From Silene noctiflora (lineage: Eukaryota; Streptophyta; Magnoliopsida; Caryophyllales; Caryophyllaceae): DNA of 22,814 nucleotides. Below the pieces are notes generated by a model, which saw nothing but the letters and a program-made list of their open reading frames with translations, was not told the DNA's origin and searched no databases. Location: assembly GCA_009801015.1 (NCBI GenBank), contig VHZZ01006929.1, forward strand, positions 43,717 through 66,530, read 5' to 3'. Positions 1-11,546 of this stretch are shown piece by piece. Made by a program: the position numbers and the translations under genes. How positions within the stretch are numbered: position 1 is the stretch's first letter; every line of letters starts with the position of its first letter.

Positions 1-102
1 TTATTGTCTATTTGATTATCATTGCCTCGGGAAACCGAGATGGTAGCACCTCTATGCCTAAGGTGGCCTTGGTAAGGCACTTTGGTGTATGGGGTTGTTA
101 CA
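1..102 (+). mobile_element. 3' end of a Tekay/Del-like Ty3/gypsy LTR, truncated by the window edge
   Basis: It ends in TGTTACA at 102 and shares, in order, TTTGATTATC, a CTCGG...CCGAG hairpin and GATGGTA with the minus-strand LTR at 21864 onward. No primer binding site follows, so this is the outer end of a 3' LTR or of a solo LTR. The body lies outside the window. Confidence 0.6.
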
Positions 103-691
103 GTAATGATGGAGAGCCCCCCACGAGTCCTGGAGAGCAAGGCAAAAAAGGATGGAAATTGAAGCCTACCTCGTGTGAGTCCCAGCTGAACCCGTGCGAG
201 TCCTCTTCAGCTCGCGCGAGTTCCTCAGCAGCATGCCTTCTCGTCTATTTCAAGGACTCCCACGAGTCCTCCTGGCTCTAGCTCTTCCTTAGAACCTCTT
301 AAGGAGACTAATCGCCATTTAAGCCTCCTAGGGATTGTAAGATATAAATGAACTCGATCCCAACATAACTACAATCATTTAACGGATTCATTACTATGAT
401 CATACCATGTTTCCCCTATATATATGAACCGATGACACCCTAGTGCTTTAAATCAATTGTTTGCATATCCACTTTTAATTCATGCTTTGTTATTTTATTT
501 ATTTACATTTTCGTTGTAATATTTTAGATTTTATCTCAAACCAAATTTGTGACACCAAGACATGACTACTTGTATTTGATAATTGTTTGACAAACCGTCC
601 TTTGAGATCCGACCTCTACTTGATACTTGCTAGTTAGTTTGAGTATAAATATTGTTTAATAGTCCTGACGACGTGATTTCCTATTAATAAA
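103..691 (+). mobile_element. LTR fragment of a non-chromoviral Ty3/gypsy element, plus orientation
   Basis: U3-like sequence with repeated CACGAGTCC-type words (about 118-270), a TATA box GATATAAATG at 341-350, CACCCTAGTGCTTTAAATC, a T-rich stretch, then GATCCGACCTCTACTTG and CTGACGACG near the U5 end. The reverse complement of 14161-14500 matches it block for block, which defines it as a repeat family. The end near 691 (TTCCTATTA) is inferred from that copy. The left side is cut by the LTR end at 102. A plus-strand ORF at 12-281 crosses the junction and is not a gene. Confidence 0.6.
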
Positions 692-751
692 CAAACAACA
701 AAGTCTAGACTAAAACTAAGATTCAAACTACCTAAGAATAATCTAACTCCA
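692..751 (-). mobile_element. Leader remnant downstream of the tRNA-Asp primer site
   Basis: On the minus strand this follows the primer binding site (GGATGGAGTTAGATTATTCT and onward), as expected for the 5' leader of a Tat/Athila-like element. It is cut after about 60 bp by the oppositely oriented LTR on its left. Confidence 0.5.
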
Positions 752-769
752 TCCCAGGCAACGGCGCCA
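752..769 (-). other. Primer binding site, tRNA-Asp type
   Basis: TGGCGCCGTTGCCTGGGA on the minus strand is complementary to the 3' end of plant tRNA-Asp, ending CCCCGGCAACGGCGCCA, except for one base. It lies three bases after the LTR terminus at 773. This is the standard layout for Athila/Tat Ty3/gypsy elements. Confidence 0.85.
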
Positions 770-772
770 TTT

Positions 773-1640
773 TGATAATCGAATTTGCCGTCGTTTCCGA
801 ATTAAATAAAATTTATAAACCCAATTAAAAGTAGTATTTAATTGAGCACAAGGATGGCAAGGACCTGTATCTAGCTTGTTCAAGTTCTAGTTTAGTCAAA
901 TAACAAAGGAGGTGGTTGACTATGAACTAAGATGTATACTAACGGACCGAAATGCAACTAAACTAAGCAAATATGATAACAAGGGTTTAGATACAATTGA
1001 TAAAAAGGTAAGGTCTTTGGGTTCATCCTAGTAAGGTAGATTAGAAAAAAGGGTCAACAACTTATGGGCAATCAAATGGTTTAGGTTTAAAGCCTAATTA
1101 CTTAAGTCTCCTAAACTCCTTCACAAATTCTTCACTTTGATCCAAATTCAACATGTATACACTATCTAGCATCTCTCACATTGTCATGCAAGGAGATACT
1201 AAGCATAAATCAACAAAAGGTTTGAACTTTCATGCAAACATTTCATCAAACACCTCATATGCATATACATGTAAACCAAACAATTACCAAAAACCTATAT
1301 GTTAACTACCCATATTCATTATCCAAAACTTACTTAAGATCCCCCTAAACCCTACAAGAGACTACTCACTCATGCTTGTAAGACAAATGTAATCAAATGA
1401 TGAAACCAACATAAGAGAAACAATAGACATAGCAATAACTAAAACAACAAGTAAAATGGAAATGGAAATGTAAACAATTAAGAATTAAACCAAAACGAGA
1501 AGATAATTAAACCAAACAATAAATAAAACTTCAAACTTTGAATTGATAATAAAAGAGATTCTTCAATTTCTCAAATTACAACCGAACTACTAAATGTAAA
1601 CTATTGAACTAATAATGGGAATAGTGGGAAGAAATGGCAC
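773..1640 (-). mobile_element. Truncated 5' LTR of a Tat/Athila-like element (R/U5 side)
   Basis: On the minus strand it ends CGATTATCA next to the primer site. Its GACTACTCACTCAT block (near 1362) and A-rich surroundings match the LTR at 16124-17712 (ACTACTCACTCAT near 16592). No TATA box or U3 is present before the sequence changes character near 1640, so it appears cut by, or fused to, the copia remnant. The right limit is approximate. No ORF lies in it. Confidence 0.6.
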
Positions 1641-3612
1641 AATTTAAGCATGCATCAATGATCTATGTTGACCTTGTTAAAGTGTCCTGTTTTAAATTTT
1701 TTCATAAAAGTTTTGCACCACTTGGTAATTTGCGGTTACTATAGAGCTTTTAATCTCACAAATGATCATCATTTATGATAATTCTTTGATGTGGAGTACT
1801 TGGTTAATGTTAATCCATGACTTTAATGCTAACATACTGGAGTATTTGGTAACTCCATGGTTATGCATCAAGTGTAGTATGATGAATTGGATTAATGGGG
1901 AATTGTTATAATAGAGTGGTTTTTGCCATTTTGTGTCCGACAAGGATGTATTAGACAGATCAGAGTATTAAAATGGTATTGTATTGTGTTATTTTGCCTA
2001 GACTACATGCATAATATGAAATATATTATTGTATACTTTAATCATTTTTTAACATGTTAATGTCTTGTGTAAAGCATTTAAAGGTTGCTGATGTAACTGA
2101 TTTTACCGTATAATCTCGGGTATGATGGTTTGTGATGACCATGGTGAGATTATGGAGCCATGGTGGTTTAGCCATGTAAGAGGTAAATAAATAGCATTAA
2201 ATGTATCAACTATTGACAAGTCTTGTAATGAAATTGTTATTTGTTGTAGGGTAAATGAAAGTCGAATTTTGGTAAACCAAAGGTGACTTTGCCTTATAAA
2301 AGGTGATTTTGTTATCATGTTCTTATATGAAAGACATGGGGGAGGTAATATGATCCTTGGTATTAGGATCGAGGGTGAGAGTATAATTATTATTCTCTTG
2401 TTAATACTCTTATGAGTCGAGTATGATACTTTTATCCAATGGTGAAAGTGGTGTCATGATTCGGGCATTTCGTAAGGGCTTAATTGGTTTGCGGTTTAAA
2501 GTTGAGCAAGTATACTAGCTAAACTAGTACTCATCTTTGGCAAACTATTAGGCGGGTGAGAAAGTATATAAGAAAACCATGGAATGGTTTGTCCTAAGTT
2601 GGTTTTTCCTTTGGTTTAGAAGGAGTAGTATATACAAATTGAATTGTCAATGTAGATGGTTATTTTCTACGATGGTAGTGTATTCTTTCTTGGGGAGGTA
2701 CCATTGGTTTATGGACTTCTAAAAGCGCATTAATTTATATACATGTTTTATTTGACATTGGAGTCGGATTTTGTAGTATCAATTAGCTATAGCTGATAAA
2801 GAGGCTAAGTGGCTAGGTAAAGTGACTACGAGTTTGTTTTAAATTTGTAATCGAGGTCACTTGTGTTTATGGTAGTGATGATAATTTGACTAAGTTTATA
2901 GTCAAGTGTATACACTGATCGCGACACTGGATTATTATAAGAAAACGGTTTATTTACTATCATAGATAAAGTGATTTTGGTTCTTTTATGAGATCTTATT
3001 ATAACTAGTTAATCACTTTGCATAAAGGATCAAATAGGGACTTGGTTAAAAAGTCGAATATCGGGATGGGTTTAAAGTCCATCTAGATCCTTGTGATAAG
3101 ATACCCAACTTCCCTCTAACAAATTTTAGAGACTAAGTTCAATGTGGAAGGCTTATTATAAAAGATGAAGCATATGTATTATAATCCCGAAAGGTATGTG
3201 CATGACCTGTATGACAAGAGGTTGAAGCTATAAGACTTCTTAATGAAATCTTTGATAAAGTGCATTTTGAGGGTGCACGATGAAAGATTCACCTATGTGA
3301 GTGTGAAGTGTAGCCGCTTCAAGAGGCTTGGACTTGGCCTCCTATACTCTCATGAAAGGATATGGACACAAGGCGGTCAATAGTGTCAAGTTTGTAACTT
3401 TGAGAGTTTGTTTGAGTCTATGTGTATATTATCTTCATGTATTCAATATGGGTTGAAAGGTTCAATCTGTAGGACACCTTGATTCTCGAATATATGGAAT
3501 GTGTAATGTACTAATGTGGAAGTTCAATCCTTGGGACACTTTCATTTACGCATAGATTTGTTGCTTTGGTGTTTTATTTGGGAACAAGGGATACACTTAA
3601 ATGAGGGAGGAA
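1641..3612 (+). pseudogene. Decayed Ty1/copia internal region (RT end and RNase H)
   Basis: No intact ORF remains. At about 2530-2600 the plus strand recalls the end of a copia reverse transcriptase (HLWQTIRRVRKYI). About 2655-2820 recalls copia RNase H, with TSKSALIY and ADKEAKWLG in different frames and several stops. Near 3040-3085 MGLKSI recalls the usual pol C-terminus. A purine-rich tract GAGGGAGGAA (3603-3612) adjoins the 3' LTR. Sequence from 1641 to about 2450 is assigned only by continuity; I cannot identify gag, protease or integrase in it. Confidence 0.6.
3603..3612 (+). other. Polypurine tract of the copia element
   Basis: GAGGGAGGAA immediately precedes the TGTTGG terminus of the LTR. 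It is the plus-strand primer site expected for a retrotransposon in this orientation. Confidence 0.75.
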
Positions 3613-4491
3613 TGTTGGTGATTTTGATCACAAAGACATTTAAGTGTATTCTAGTTTTCATGTCAAAATATGTTTGAGCTCGGAATCAATATAATGTGAG
3701 TCGAGGAGTACGGAGTGTACGCTCATATAATCGTATATCGAGTTCATAGGTTAAATAGATATGTTTATGATAATGTCATTTATCATGTTTCAAAGAATTT
3801 TCTAAGTGTTGATGTCGATTATTGCGTCGTCTATCGGGTTTGGATAATCGGGAATGTGGTTTATCAATACTTAGATAAATTCGAAGAGAGCAAAGTGAGA
3901 ACGGTGAAGCCTTCCTCTTTGTCCGTGATAACTGCAGATGGATATGTTTATGATAATGTCATTTCTCATGTTTCAAAGAATTTTCTAAGTGTTTGTCGAT
4001 TATTACGTCCTTTATCGGATTTGGATAATCGGGAATGTGGTTTATTAATACTTAGCTAAATTCGAAGGTGAATCCTTCCTCTTTGTCCGTGATAACTACA
4101 TGTGCATGGCAGTTGGAATGTTGGTATTTGTTTGAAATGTTACAAACAATATACTTATCCTAATTTTAACAACCTATTACTACATATGTGCTATGTATAA
4201 ATAAGGGGTAGTTAGAAGAGATTCATTCTAACTTTTCATTTTCAGATTTTGTGGCAATAAAGCAAACAAAAACTTTTATTGTATATTTATTTTTTGTTCT
4301 TGCCGTAAGATAAAGGAATCGTCTTAACCTACAGAAATTTCGTGCAACCCAAATACGGTAGGGTCGAAATACTCTAAGGAAAGCGCGTATAGCGTGATTC
4401 GATTGGGTGTGATAAACCGTCTTTTGTATCGTTTCATTTCCATTATTATTTGTGCCTTGTTCGTTGCATAATTGTATATCAAATAATAACA
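3613..4491 (+). mobile_element. 3' LTR of the Ty1/copia element, 879 bp
   Basis: It begins TGTTGGTGATTTTGATCACA after a polypurine tract and ends AAATAATAACA. It has a TATA box (TATAAATA, 4196-4203), an AATAAA at about 4256, and the GAAATTTCGTG and GGGTCGAAATACTCT blocks shared with the solo LTR in intron 4. It contains a tandem duplication at 3758-4104. The ORF at 3715-4059 is a by-product of that repeat. The element lies head-on towards the 3' end of the subtilase. Confidence 0.85.
3758..4104 (+). repeat. Imperfect tandem duplication inside the copia LTR
   Basis: GATATGTTTATGATAATGTC occurs near 3758 and again at 3941, and GTCCGTGATAACT near 3921 and 4085. Unit 1 is 183 bp; unit 2 is about 164 bp because of small deletions, one losing roughly 19 bp. 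The copies lie upstream of the TATA box, hence in U3. Confidence 0.85.
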
Positions 4492-4708
4492 GAAATTAAA
4501 CTGAATTGAAGTTTCAGCGTGAAAATTTCGAGCTACGATATAATGTTACCATTAATAATATGTAAACCAAGTTTCTTAATACTGCAAATGCAACATGGTG
4601 ACTTGATAACTTTCAGTCATCAAAAGCTCGAAACTTATCTTGACTACTTTCTTTCTTGATATCACCTATCTCTATCTATTAGTATAACACAACCATCTAA
4701 CATACCTT
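4492..4708 (-). other. 3' flank and probable 3' UTR of the subtilase gene
   Basis: This 217-bp stretch lies between the subtilase stop codon and the terminus of the copia LTR. It has no ORF. No strong AATAAA signal reads on the minus strand, so the polyadenylation site may be a weak AT-rich one or lie within the LTR. Confidence 0.4.
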
Positions 4709-7700
4709 TCATGCAGAAGACACAACCATAGGACTTCTCACAGAATGAACTCCATCCAACCAAGTAATCCACCCAAATTCATACTCATTACTTCCTTCAA
4801 CTTTGCTTATGTGTCTCTCCTTCTTAACTGTGATGCTAAACCTCTTCTTTTGACCGCTATGCTTGAAAATCAAACTACTCGGTGAGATCTTAACTTCGTA
4901 TCCCCTTGGTGGCTTAACCAAAGCAATGTATGTACTTCTTCCTTTACCAACATTGGTTACTGTCCTTTTAACGGTCACTGTTCCATTGAGCTTGGAAATG
5001 GCAACAGAAGGGTGGTTTAGGTCATTTGACTTGGGTGTAATTTTCGGGCACTTGAATGATGGGTCCAAACTTTTATACCCCATACCACATAGGTAGGTCA
5101 AGTAGTCAGTGTACGAGGCATCATAGACGAGTCCAGGATCTGAAGCCCTTGTCGGTCGAAGATGACCTGCTCCGTACTGGAAGGGATCTGCCGGGTTGCC
5201 TTTTGAATCGGTTATTAAGGATCCTTTGTTGTTGATGAGACCAGCTGCAAGGTAAAGTAGTAACTACATACTAAGTGTTTCATGTAAATGTTTCTACCCA
5301 ATAGGATTGGATTACCAATTCTTTTGTAACAAATTGACTGTAAAGGAGAATCAAAGAAGTTACCAGTAGTGATAAGGGCGGATCGAATAGCGGCAGATGA
5401 CCAAGTAGGATAGATAGCTTTGAGGAGTGAAGCAGCAGCAGAAACATGAGGGCATGACATTGAGGTTCCGGAATAGATGTTCCACTCAACACTCCTGTCA
5501 TCTGATGATAATTTAGTGGGTCCATCGGCCTGTGACCATGCTGCTAATATGTTCAATCCTGGTGCTGTTATATCAGGCTACAAAATCCACATGAATTTCT
5601 GAATTAATTATGTGAGGGTGTAATTGGGGTGACATGGAACGAATTGGGTGGTAAGCCTTAACTAAGCTAGGCCGGCTGGAAGTTGGAACTATGTCAACTA
5701 GACCCGGCAAAACTCATCTGACCGCAATTGATGTCAACGACATCCGCGAAAAAATCACTTGAAGTCAGTCCGACTTTGAATTCGCCTCTACTAGAATGAC
5801 CCACCAGAAACTGACCTGGTCCTAAAGGATCCGAAATAACTACTTTGGAATAAAACATCATAAACACGACACTAGAAAAGAGTTGAATGTACATTGAGTA
5901 TTTTTTTTGTTTTTTTTTTTTTTTTTTTGAAGCAAAGTACCTTGAGAATATTGGGGTCAACGGTATTGGGTCCTCTACTAGTGAAAGAGGCCATGAATGG
6001 GGCTGGAGTTGTGTGAACCACAGTTGTTGCGGGGATAATTTTGGCCATTGGGTGTTTAGTAGACTTGATATACTTGAGGATTTGGGCGGCCTCGATTGCC
6101 CCCACAGCTGTGGCCGGAAGAACATGTGGATCTGCGACAGTTTCTTGACCGTTGGCAGGAGAATTACCGAGGATGAAACCAATACCACCTGCTCTATTCA
6201 CTTCCATGCCTTTTCCAACCCTTGTGCCATTTCCCCTTAAACACAATACAACTTTCCCGCTAGCTTTCTTCGCTGACAGGCTGTTTGGAAGGCATTGCCT
6301 GCACAATTGCATATTTAACTCAATTCTCAATGGTATTTAGCACAGTATACAATCATACATGATCATAATGTGGGCAGCATAATTTTTTAAAATTGTCAAC
6401 TAAATTAGTTAATCCTCAGCAAATGTGACAATGTACATTTTCTTCTTACCCAGCAAGATCTTTAGTCACATTTGGCAGAACTACATCTCCTGCATACACT
6501 AATTGATATGTGAAGTTGTCCATTTTGTAATTCGTCGTACTTTCACCCTGCAACATTCATCAAAATAACTAAACATCAAAACATAAAATGAAGCAATACT
6601 CCGATCCATGGGTCGAAATTTGGGTAATGAATTGCTAATGTATTAATTCATCATTTTGAACACGCGACATCATAAATATTTTCACGTTTTAAGGTTTCAA
6701 TTTGATTACCTCAAGCGTCACTCCATTTCCCAGCACAACGGGGGAAGAAAACTTTCTATCCAAGCTACTAGCACCAACGGTAATAATCCACGGTGCTTGA
6801 TTCGACAATGTACCCGGCTGGGGTCCGTCATTACCAGCACTGGCCGACACCACAATGTTCCTTTTTGTAGCATGCAATGCTCCAATGGCGATCCCATCAT
6901 CACTATACGGGGTGGGTACATGAGTCCCAATGGAAAGGCTCATGATGTTGACTCCCTCGTGGATGGCATCATCCATGGCCGCTAGCATGTCAGCATCAAA
7001 GCAAGTGTTCCCAACGACTTTCTCTTGGTTTGGCATGGCCCAACAAACCTTGTAGATTGCCAGGTGTACTAGTGGGGCACCTCCTGAGGCGGTGCCATTT
7101 GCCAAGTCCCCAAGGAAGGACGCGTCTGGGACCGACCGGCCTCCTATAGTGGAGGACGTGTGTGTCCCATGACCGTCCTTATCCCTTGGGGACAAATAGT
7201 CTATGGATCGGTTTAGTGGGCCGTAATGGCTCTCGTAGGCCTTTATGTAGTGTCGGGCTCCAATCACCTTCCTGCAAAGGAATCAAGCTCAGTTCGTAAG
7301 AAAATGGCATAAATAAACATATACGGAGTACAAATGAAATTGTCAAGGTCCATAGATCCAAATAATGTAAAATTAATTGAAAACTTAGAAATTTTTTATT
7401 AAGCAAAAGTCAATAAGAAACTGAATAGAACTACGTAGTCAGAACTCAGAAGACAATAAACTAACAGTAACACAACTAACGCACATAATTGTTAATCCAA
7501 TAATTCAAAGCTCCAAATTTAGTTTTTAAGTACTGTTGGAAAAATTGTATAGGGTGAGTCATGAGCGGGATAATGACCGTAAACTTGGATATCAACCAAA
7601 TTACGACGAATACGCTTTTTTTAAGAGTATTTCGACCCTATTTCATGCCTTGGGTTACACGAAATTTCTTGTAGGATAAGATATGCAAAGATAAAGAGAA

Positions 7701-8197
7701 TATTTTATGGAGTTTTATAATTTTCTTTGAATACGAAAATCTGATTTTGAATGTGTATATCACACTTCTCTATATATACTTAGAATATAAATACATATAA
7801 ACCATTAAAAATGTGAATAAGCACGTTGGTTTTCGTACCAAAACCAACCATAAAACTGGCGTCGTAATTTACTCTAAGTATTATCATTCTTGACCCCGAG
7901 GGTCTAACCCTGATAAGGAACGTAATACACTACTATACGACTATACGTATACACTTAGAATATCATTGACACATGATATTTATCATAATTATATCCACTT
8001 AACCCATGAACTAGATAATTCCGGTTATATCAGCGTGCACTCCGCATCTCCTTACTCACATTATATCAATCACAAGCTCAAACCAATTTCTGTCTAAAAA
8101 CCCGAATATACTTGTGATAAAAAAATCACCAACAAGTGCGCCATGCATGTTCGTTATCAAAATGTCATCGACTACCGTTCGTCACAACAAACAATAA

Positions 8198-8229
<32 letters not shown>

Positions 8230-11200
8230 CAATAATCTCAGAATGTTTTCCTCCTTTTGCAAGCTGCAATTTATTAAATTACTTTTGTAAATACTCGTAA
8301 ATTCTTATGACACACATTTTTAAGAGCGGTATGTCTTTGAATATCTTACTAAAAGTATGAAATAGCAGACTATGTAACCTCTTCCAATTAACCAATACTA
8401 TATAAAGATATTGATAAGTTAATTATAAAGCCAAAATATCCCCCTTGTTATCACCGGAGCATTAAAAGAGAATAAACATATACTATTGGAGTAGTTCCCA
8501 TCACTCAATTAGATTAAAACGCAAGAGTATTAATTTGTGTCGCAAAAGGCAGGCACGAAGCTAGAAGACAGTATGTCTAAGAATCCCAAAAGAAAGGGTG
8601 TTGCATAGTAGCATTGATGCTGAATTTAGGTCTAAAAATAAAAATTAAAGGTTCACGGGTGAGTGAAGTAGTGATAATTTGGTAGACTCAAGTTGGCAAC
8701 AAAACATAGGATGAATCAAGAGGAACAAACAAGGAGAATCCTTTGGCAGTGGGAGTCGAATACAAAATAAACGAAAACGACACTAAAACCATTATTCAAG
8801 CTAAAGCAAGGTAGGCATAACCAAGGGCCGACTACTTTGTTTCTTGTTTCGAAATGGACGTGCACCATCCACTATATCCACTTCAACTTGTATACTACTC
8901 CCTCCATTTATCCTAGTGAATAATTTATGTTTGTTTTATTTGGTATAAGAATTTGTCATATAATAAGGAGCACTATGATACTCGGAATTGTATAAATTTC
9001 AATACTAACGCGGCAATCCTATCGTGGAATTTGATGGTTACAAATTATGAACAAAGTGACATTTTCAATGATATTAGCAGCTAATAAGTTAATCAATATT
9101 ACAATATTTTATTGAGATTTTGTTAATACAAGAAACTCTATGACTCATGTACACATTCCCTTTATGCATGTAGTACTGAAATCTGGAACTAACAGTAATC
9201 ACATGAAAACATTTAGCTAGGAAAACACACCCAATAAGCAAATGAACCTATCACAGACGCAACCAAAGCATAATCCAAAAGCTATTTACCAATTAAAATA
9301 CAAATAATATACATGGGAATGATAATCTTATAATATGCGGGCCAGAATTTGAACATAAACAACAAATTTGTGTCACGAGATTCTCTGAATTGTATGATCA
9401 GAAATTCAGAACTATATATAGATGATTGCATTATTGTTATGTATAGTATTATGAATAATTGTATGGTGGTTTTAAGTAAAACAAGGCATACTAACCTATT
9501 ACAATGTGATGAGTTGAAAGCGTCACCCGTTTGGCAGATTCCTTTCCATGATTTGGGGATTGGACCCATTTCTTCATCGCTGTAACTCCTTGCTTCTGGC
9601 CAAAACCCTGTTTATCAACACAATTATTATGCATCTATTATACTGTTAACTTTTACTTTTTTGTAAGTGTGAGTCTTTGTAAAATTGTTTTAATATCATA
9701 ACCAGAGATCTTAATCCCCTTATTATAGAGAGTGTTTATTATAAAGAGTGGTGATTGGTGGAAGTTATTTGAGTGGGTTTTTTTGATAAATAATACTCTC
9801 TTCGATCCACACCAATGGTAATATAAACCCATTTTTTCTAGTTTAATTAGACGCAAGATTAACAAAAATCAGTTGACTAATACTATGTCAGCTTTTTTTA
9901 AAACTATTCTTTTAGAAGATACGGAGTAAAGTTACGTTTTCAATAAGTGCTAAGTAAGAACTAAGATGGCTTACTAAACTTTAACACACATGGCATTTTG
10001 TTGTATCAAAAATTAGTAATACATATAAAACCCCCTAAGTTTTCATTTTTGGGTCTAATTCATCCACATGGTTCAAATATCAAGGTCCATGTAATACATG
10101 TAACGTAATGCATGTTAGTTTCGAATTAATTATGTACAAGGTATTTAAACTCCACAAAATATTTGTTCAAGGAAAATAATAAAAAGCATATTTCTTTGTT
10201 CAAGGACATACAATAAGACTTGTATTCTGAAGCAATCAAGGACATTAATTTTAAAATGTAATTATATCTTCATTAATTTCAGCTTAAAATGAAAGGATGA
10301 AATAGATGGTTGGAACATGGAAATCAGCGCCCAGGCCGCCGCCAAAATTGGGCCGAAAAGGTTTAATGTTTCTACTCCGTAGTTTGTTGAAAAGTTTAAC
10401 AGAATATTGATCTCCTACTTTTTGTTAGTTAAAGTTCCACATTCGAAACTCTCACAATACAGGTCCCTTTTCTTCCAAAGATAAATCTGGCCAAAAGGTA
10501 ATATGTATAAAATTTGATGCTCTATTAGGAAAAGGTTAATAGAAATTTGACAATATTACTAAAACTGCTTAGTGAAAGTAATAGATTATTGTGGTTATGT
10601 CCAAAGTTGAGACGGGTATTAAGGTTATAGGATAACAAAACTCGTTCTAGTCTCATTTTCATTTTGAGAATCTTGTTTTGGAATCATAGGCTAGTAAATA
10701 CCGATTAGTTATTTTAAGCATGATAATATACTTATTTGGAGTAATTTATAAAATCTAAATCTAAACCAAACCATAATTTTGACCAAGTTTCAAGGAATCC
10801 ATAAAAATGCATAATCTTAACCTTGATGGCTTTTTAGTTGTTAGCTTTTCCTAGATTCCGGTCAATAGTTTACACTTTTTTTTTCTGGGTATTTCAATTA
10901 ATATTTCACATTTATGTTTTGGTATGTTTTAATCTTTACTTTATTTTTACTTTATTTTTTAATAAAATTAAAAGTAATTCTCCTCTTTTTGTATCTTGAA
11001 TTTTGTGTATAAAAGTTATGTAAATATTTGATTGAGTCGGAAGGAGTATCAAAATTGCATATTCTTAAACCATCATCATAAATGACCGTATGAAGAAGAA
11101 AACAATATTATATGTATAACAACAACAAAAAGAAAGAGAACAAAAAAAACAAACGTAAAAATTAGTTAAAGGAAGGAAAAATAGTTACCACTATCAAAGA

Positions 11201-11515
11201 CCCCAACGATGACGTTACGACCATACTTAGCTCTTGCCAAAAGAGTATTACTCTTTGGATCCAATTCCAACTGTGGCTTTATTTGCTCTTCTAACCCTAC
11301 AAACTCCCATGATCTTGTTGTATGGGCTCTATGCTTCCTAGGGTGACTTTTAAACACTGTTACTACTTCTTCCATTTCTGTACGTTCATCGATTTCATTT
11401 CGATTATTAACTCATTTTATCACTTAATCACAATAGCGATAGTAGTGTAATACCAAAAATGAATGACATCTACGGAATATATAGTACCACTCCGTCTTAA
11501 TCATTTATTCAAGGA

Positions 11516-11546
<31 letters not shown>

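Larger units (their letters stand above)
7272..9495 (-). other. Subtilase intron 4, 2.2 kb, enlarged by insertions
   Basis: The intron separates AAT-AG from G-AAG and completes Arg190. It contains a solo copia LTR (7534-8134), a 27-A tract with flanking direct repeats (8189-8238), and a Stowaway-like half element near 8898. About 8240-8890 and 8970-9495 show nothing recognisable beyond AT-rich intron sequence. Small ORFs here, such as on the plus strand at 9349-9585, have no coding character and overlap exon 4 antisense. Confidence 0.85.
9608..11188 (-). other. Subtilase intron 3, 1.6 kb
   Basis: A phase-1 GT-AG intron between GAT-AGT-G and GG-TTT (catalytic Asp151 region, then Gly153-Phe154). 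It carries two Stowaway-like elements (about 9796-9926 and 10854-11046). The rest, about 9930-10850, is AT-rich sequence with no gene that I can recognise. Confidence 0.85.

Noticed and set aside
12-281. 89-codon plus-strand frame
   Set aside because: It crosses the terminus of one LTR (102) into another LTR and has no protein character.
3715-4059. 114-codon plus-strand frame with an internal repeat
   Set aside because: The repeated peptide is a by-product of the tandem duplication in the copia U3.
6298-6326. Alternative upstream acceptor for exon 7 (adds about nine codons)
   Set aside because: It also keeps frame, but the weak AG after TTG and the family pattern (Gly-Gln-Cys-Leu-Pro directly after the preceding exon) favour TTGTGCAG at 6299.
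5694-6330. Overlapping long frames on both strands, including a lysine-rich tail
   Set aside because: Exon 7 of the subtilase read into intron 7, plus shadow frames; the lysine run is the intronic poly(A).
9349-9585. 78-codon plus-strand frame
   Set aside because: Antisense to exon 4 and intron 4; no coding features.
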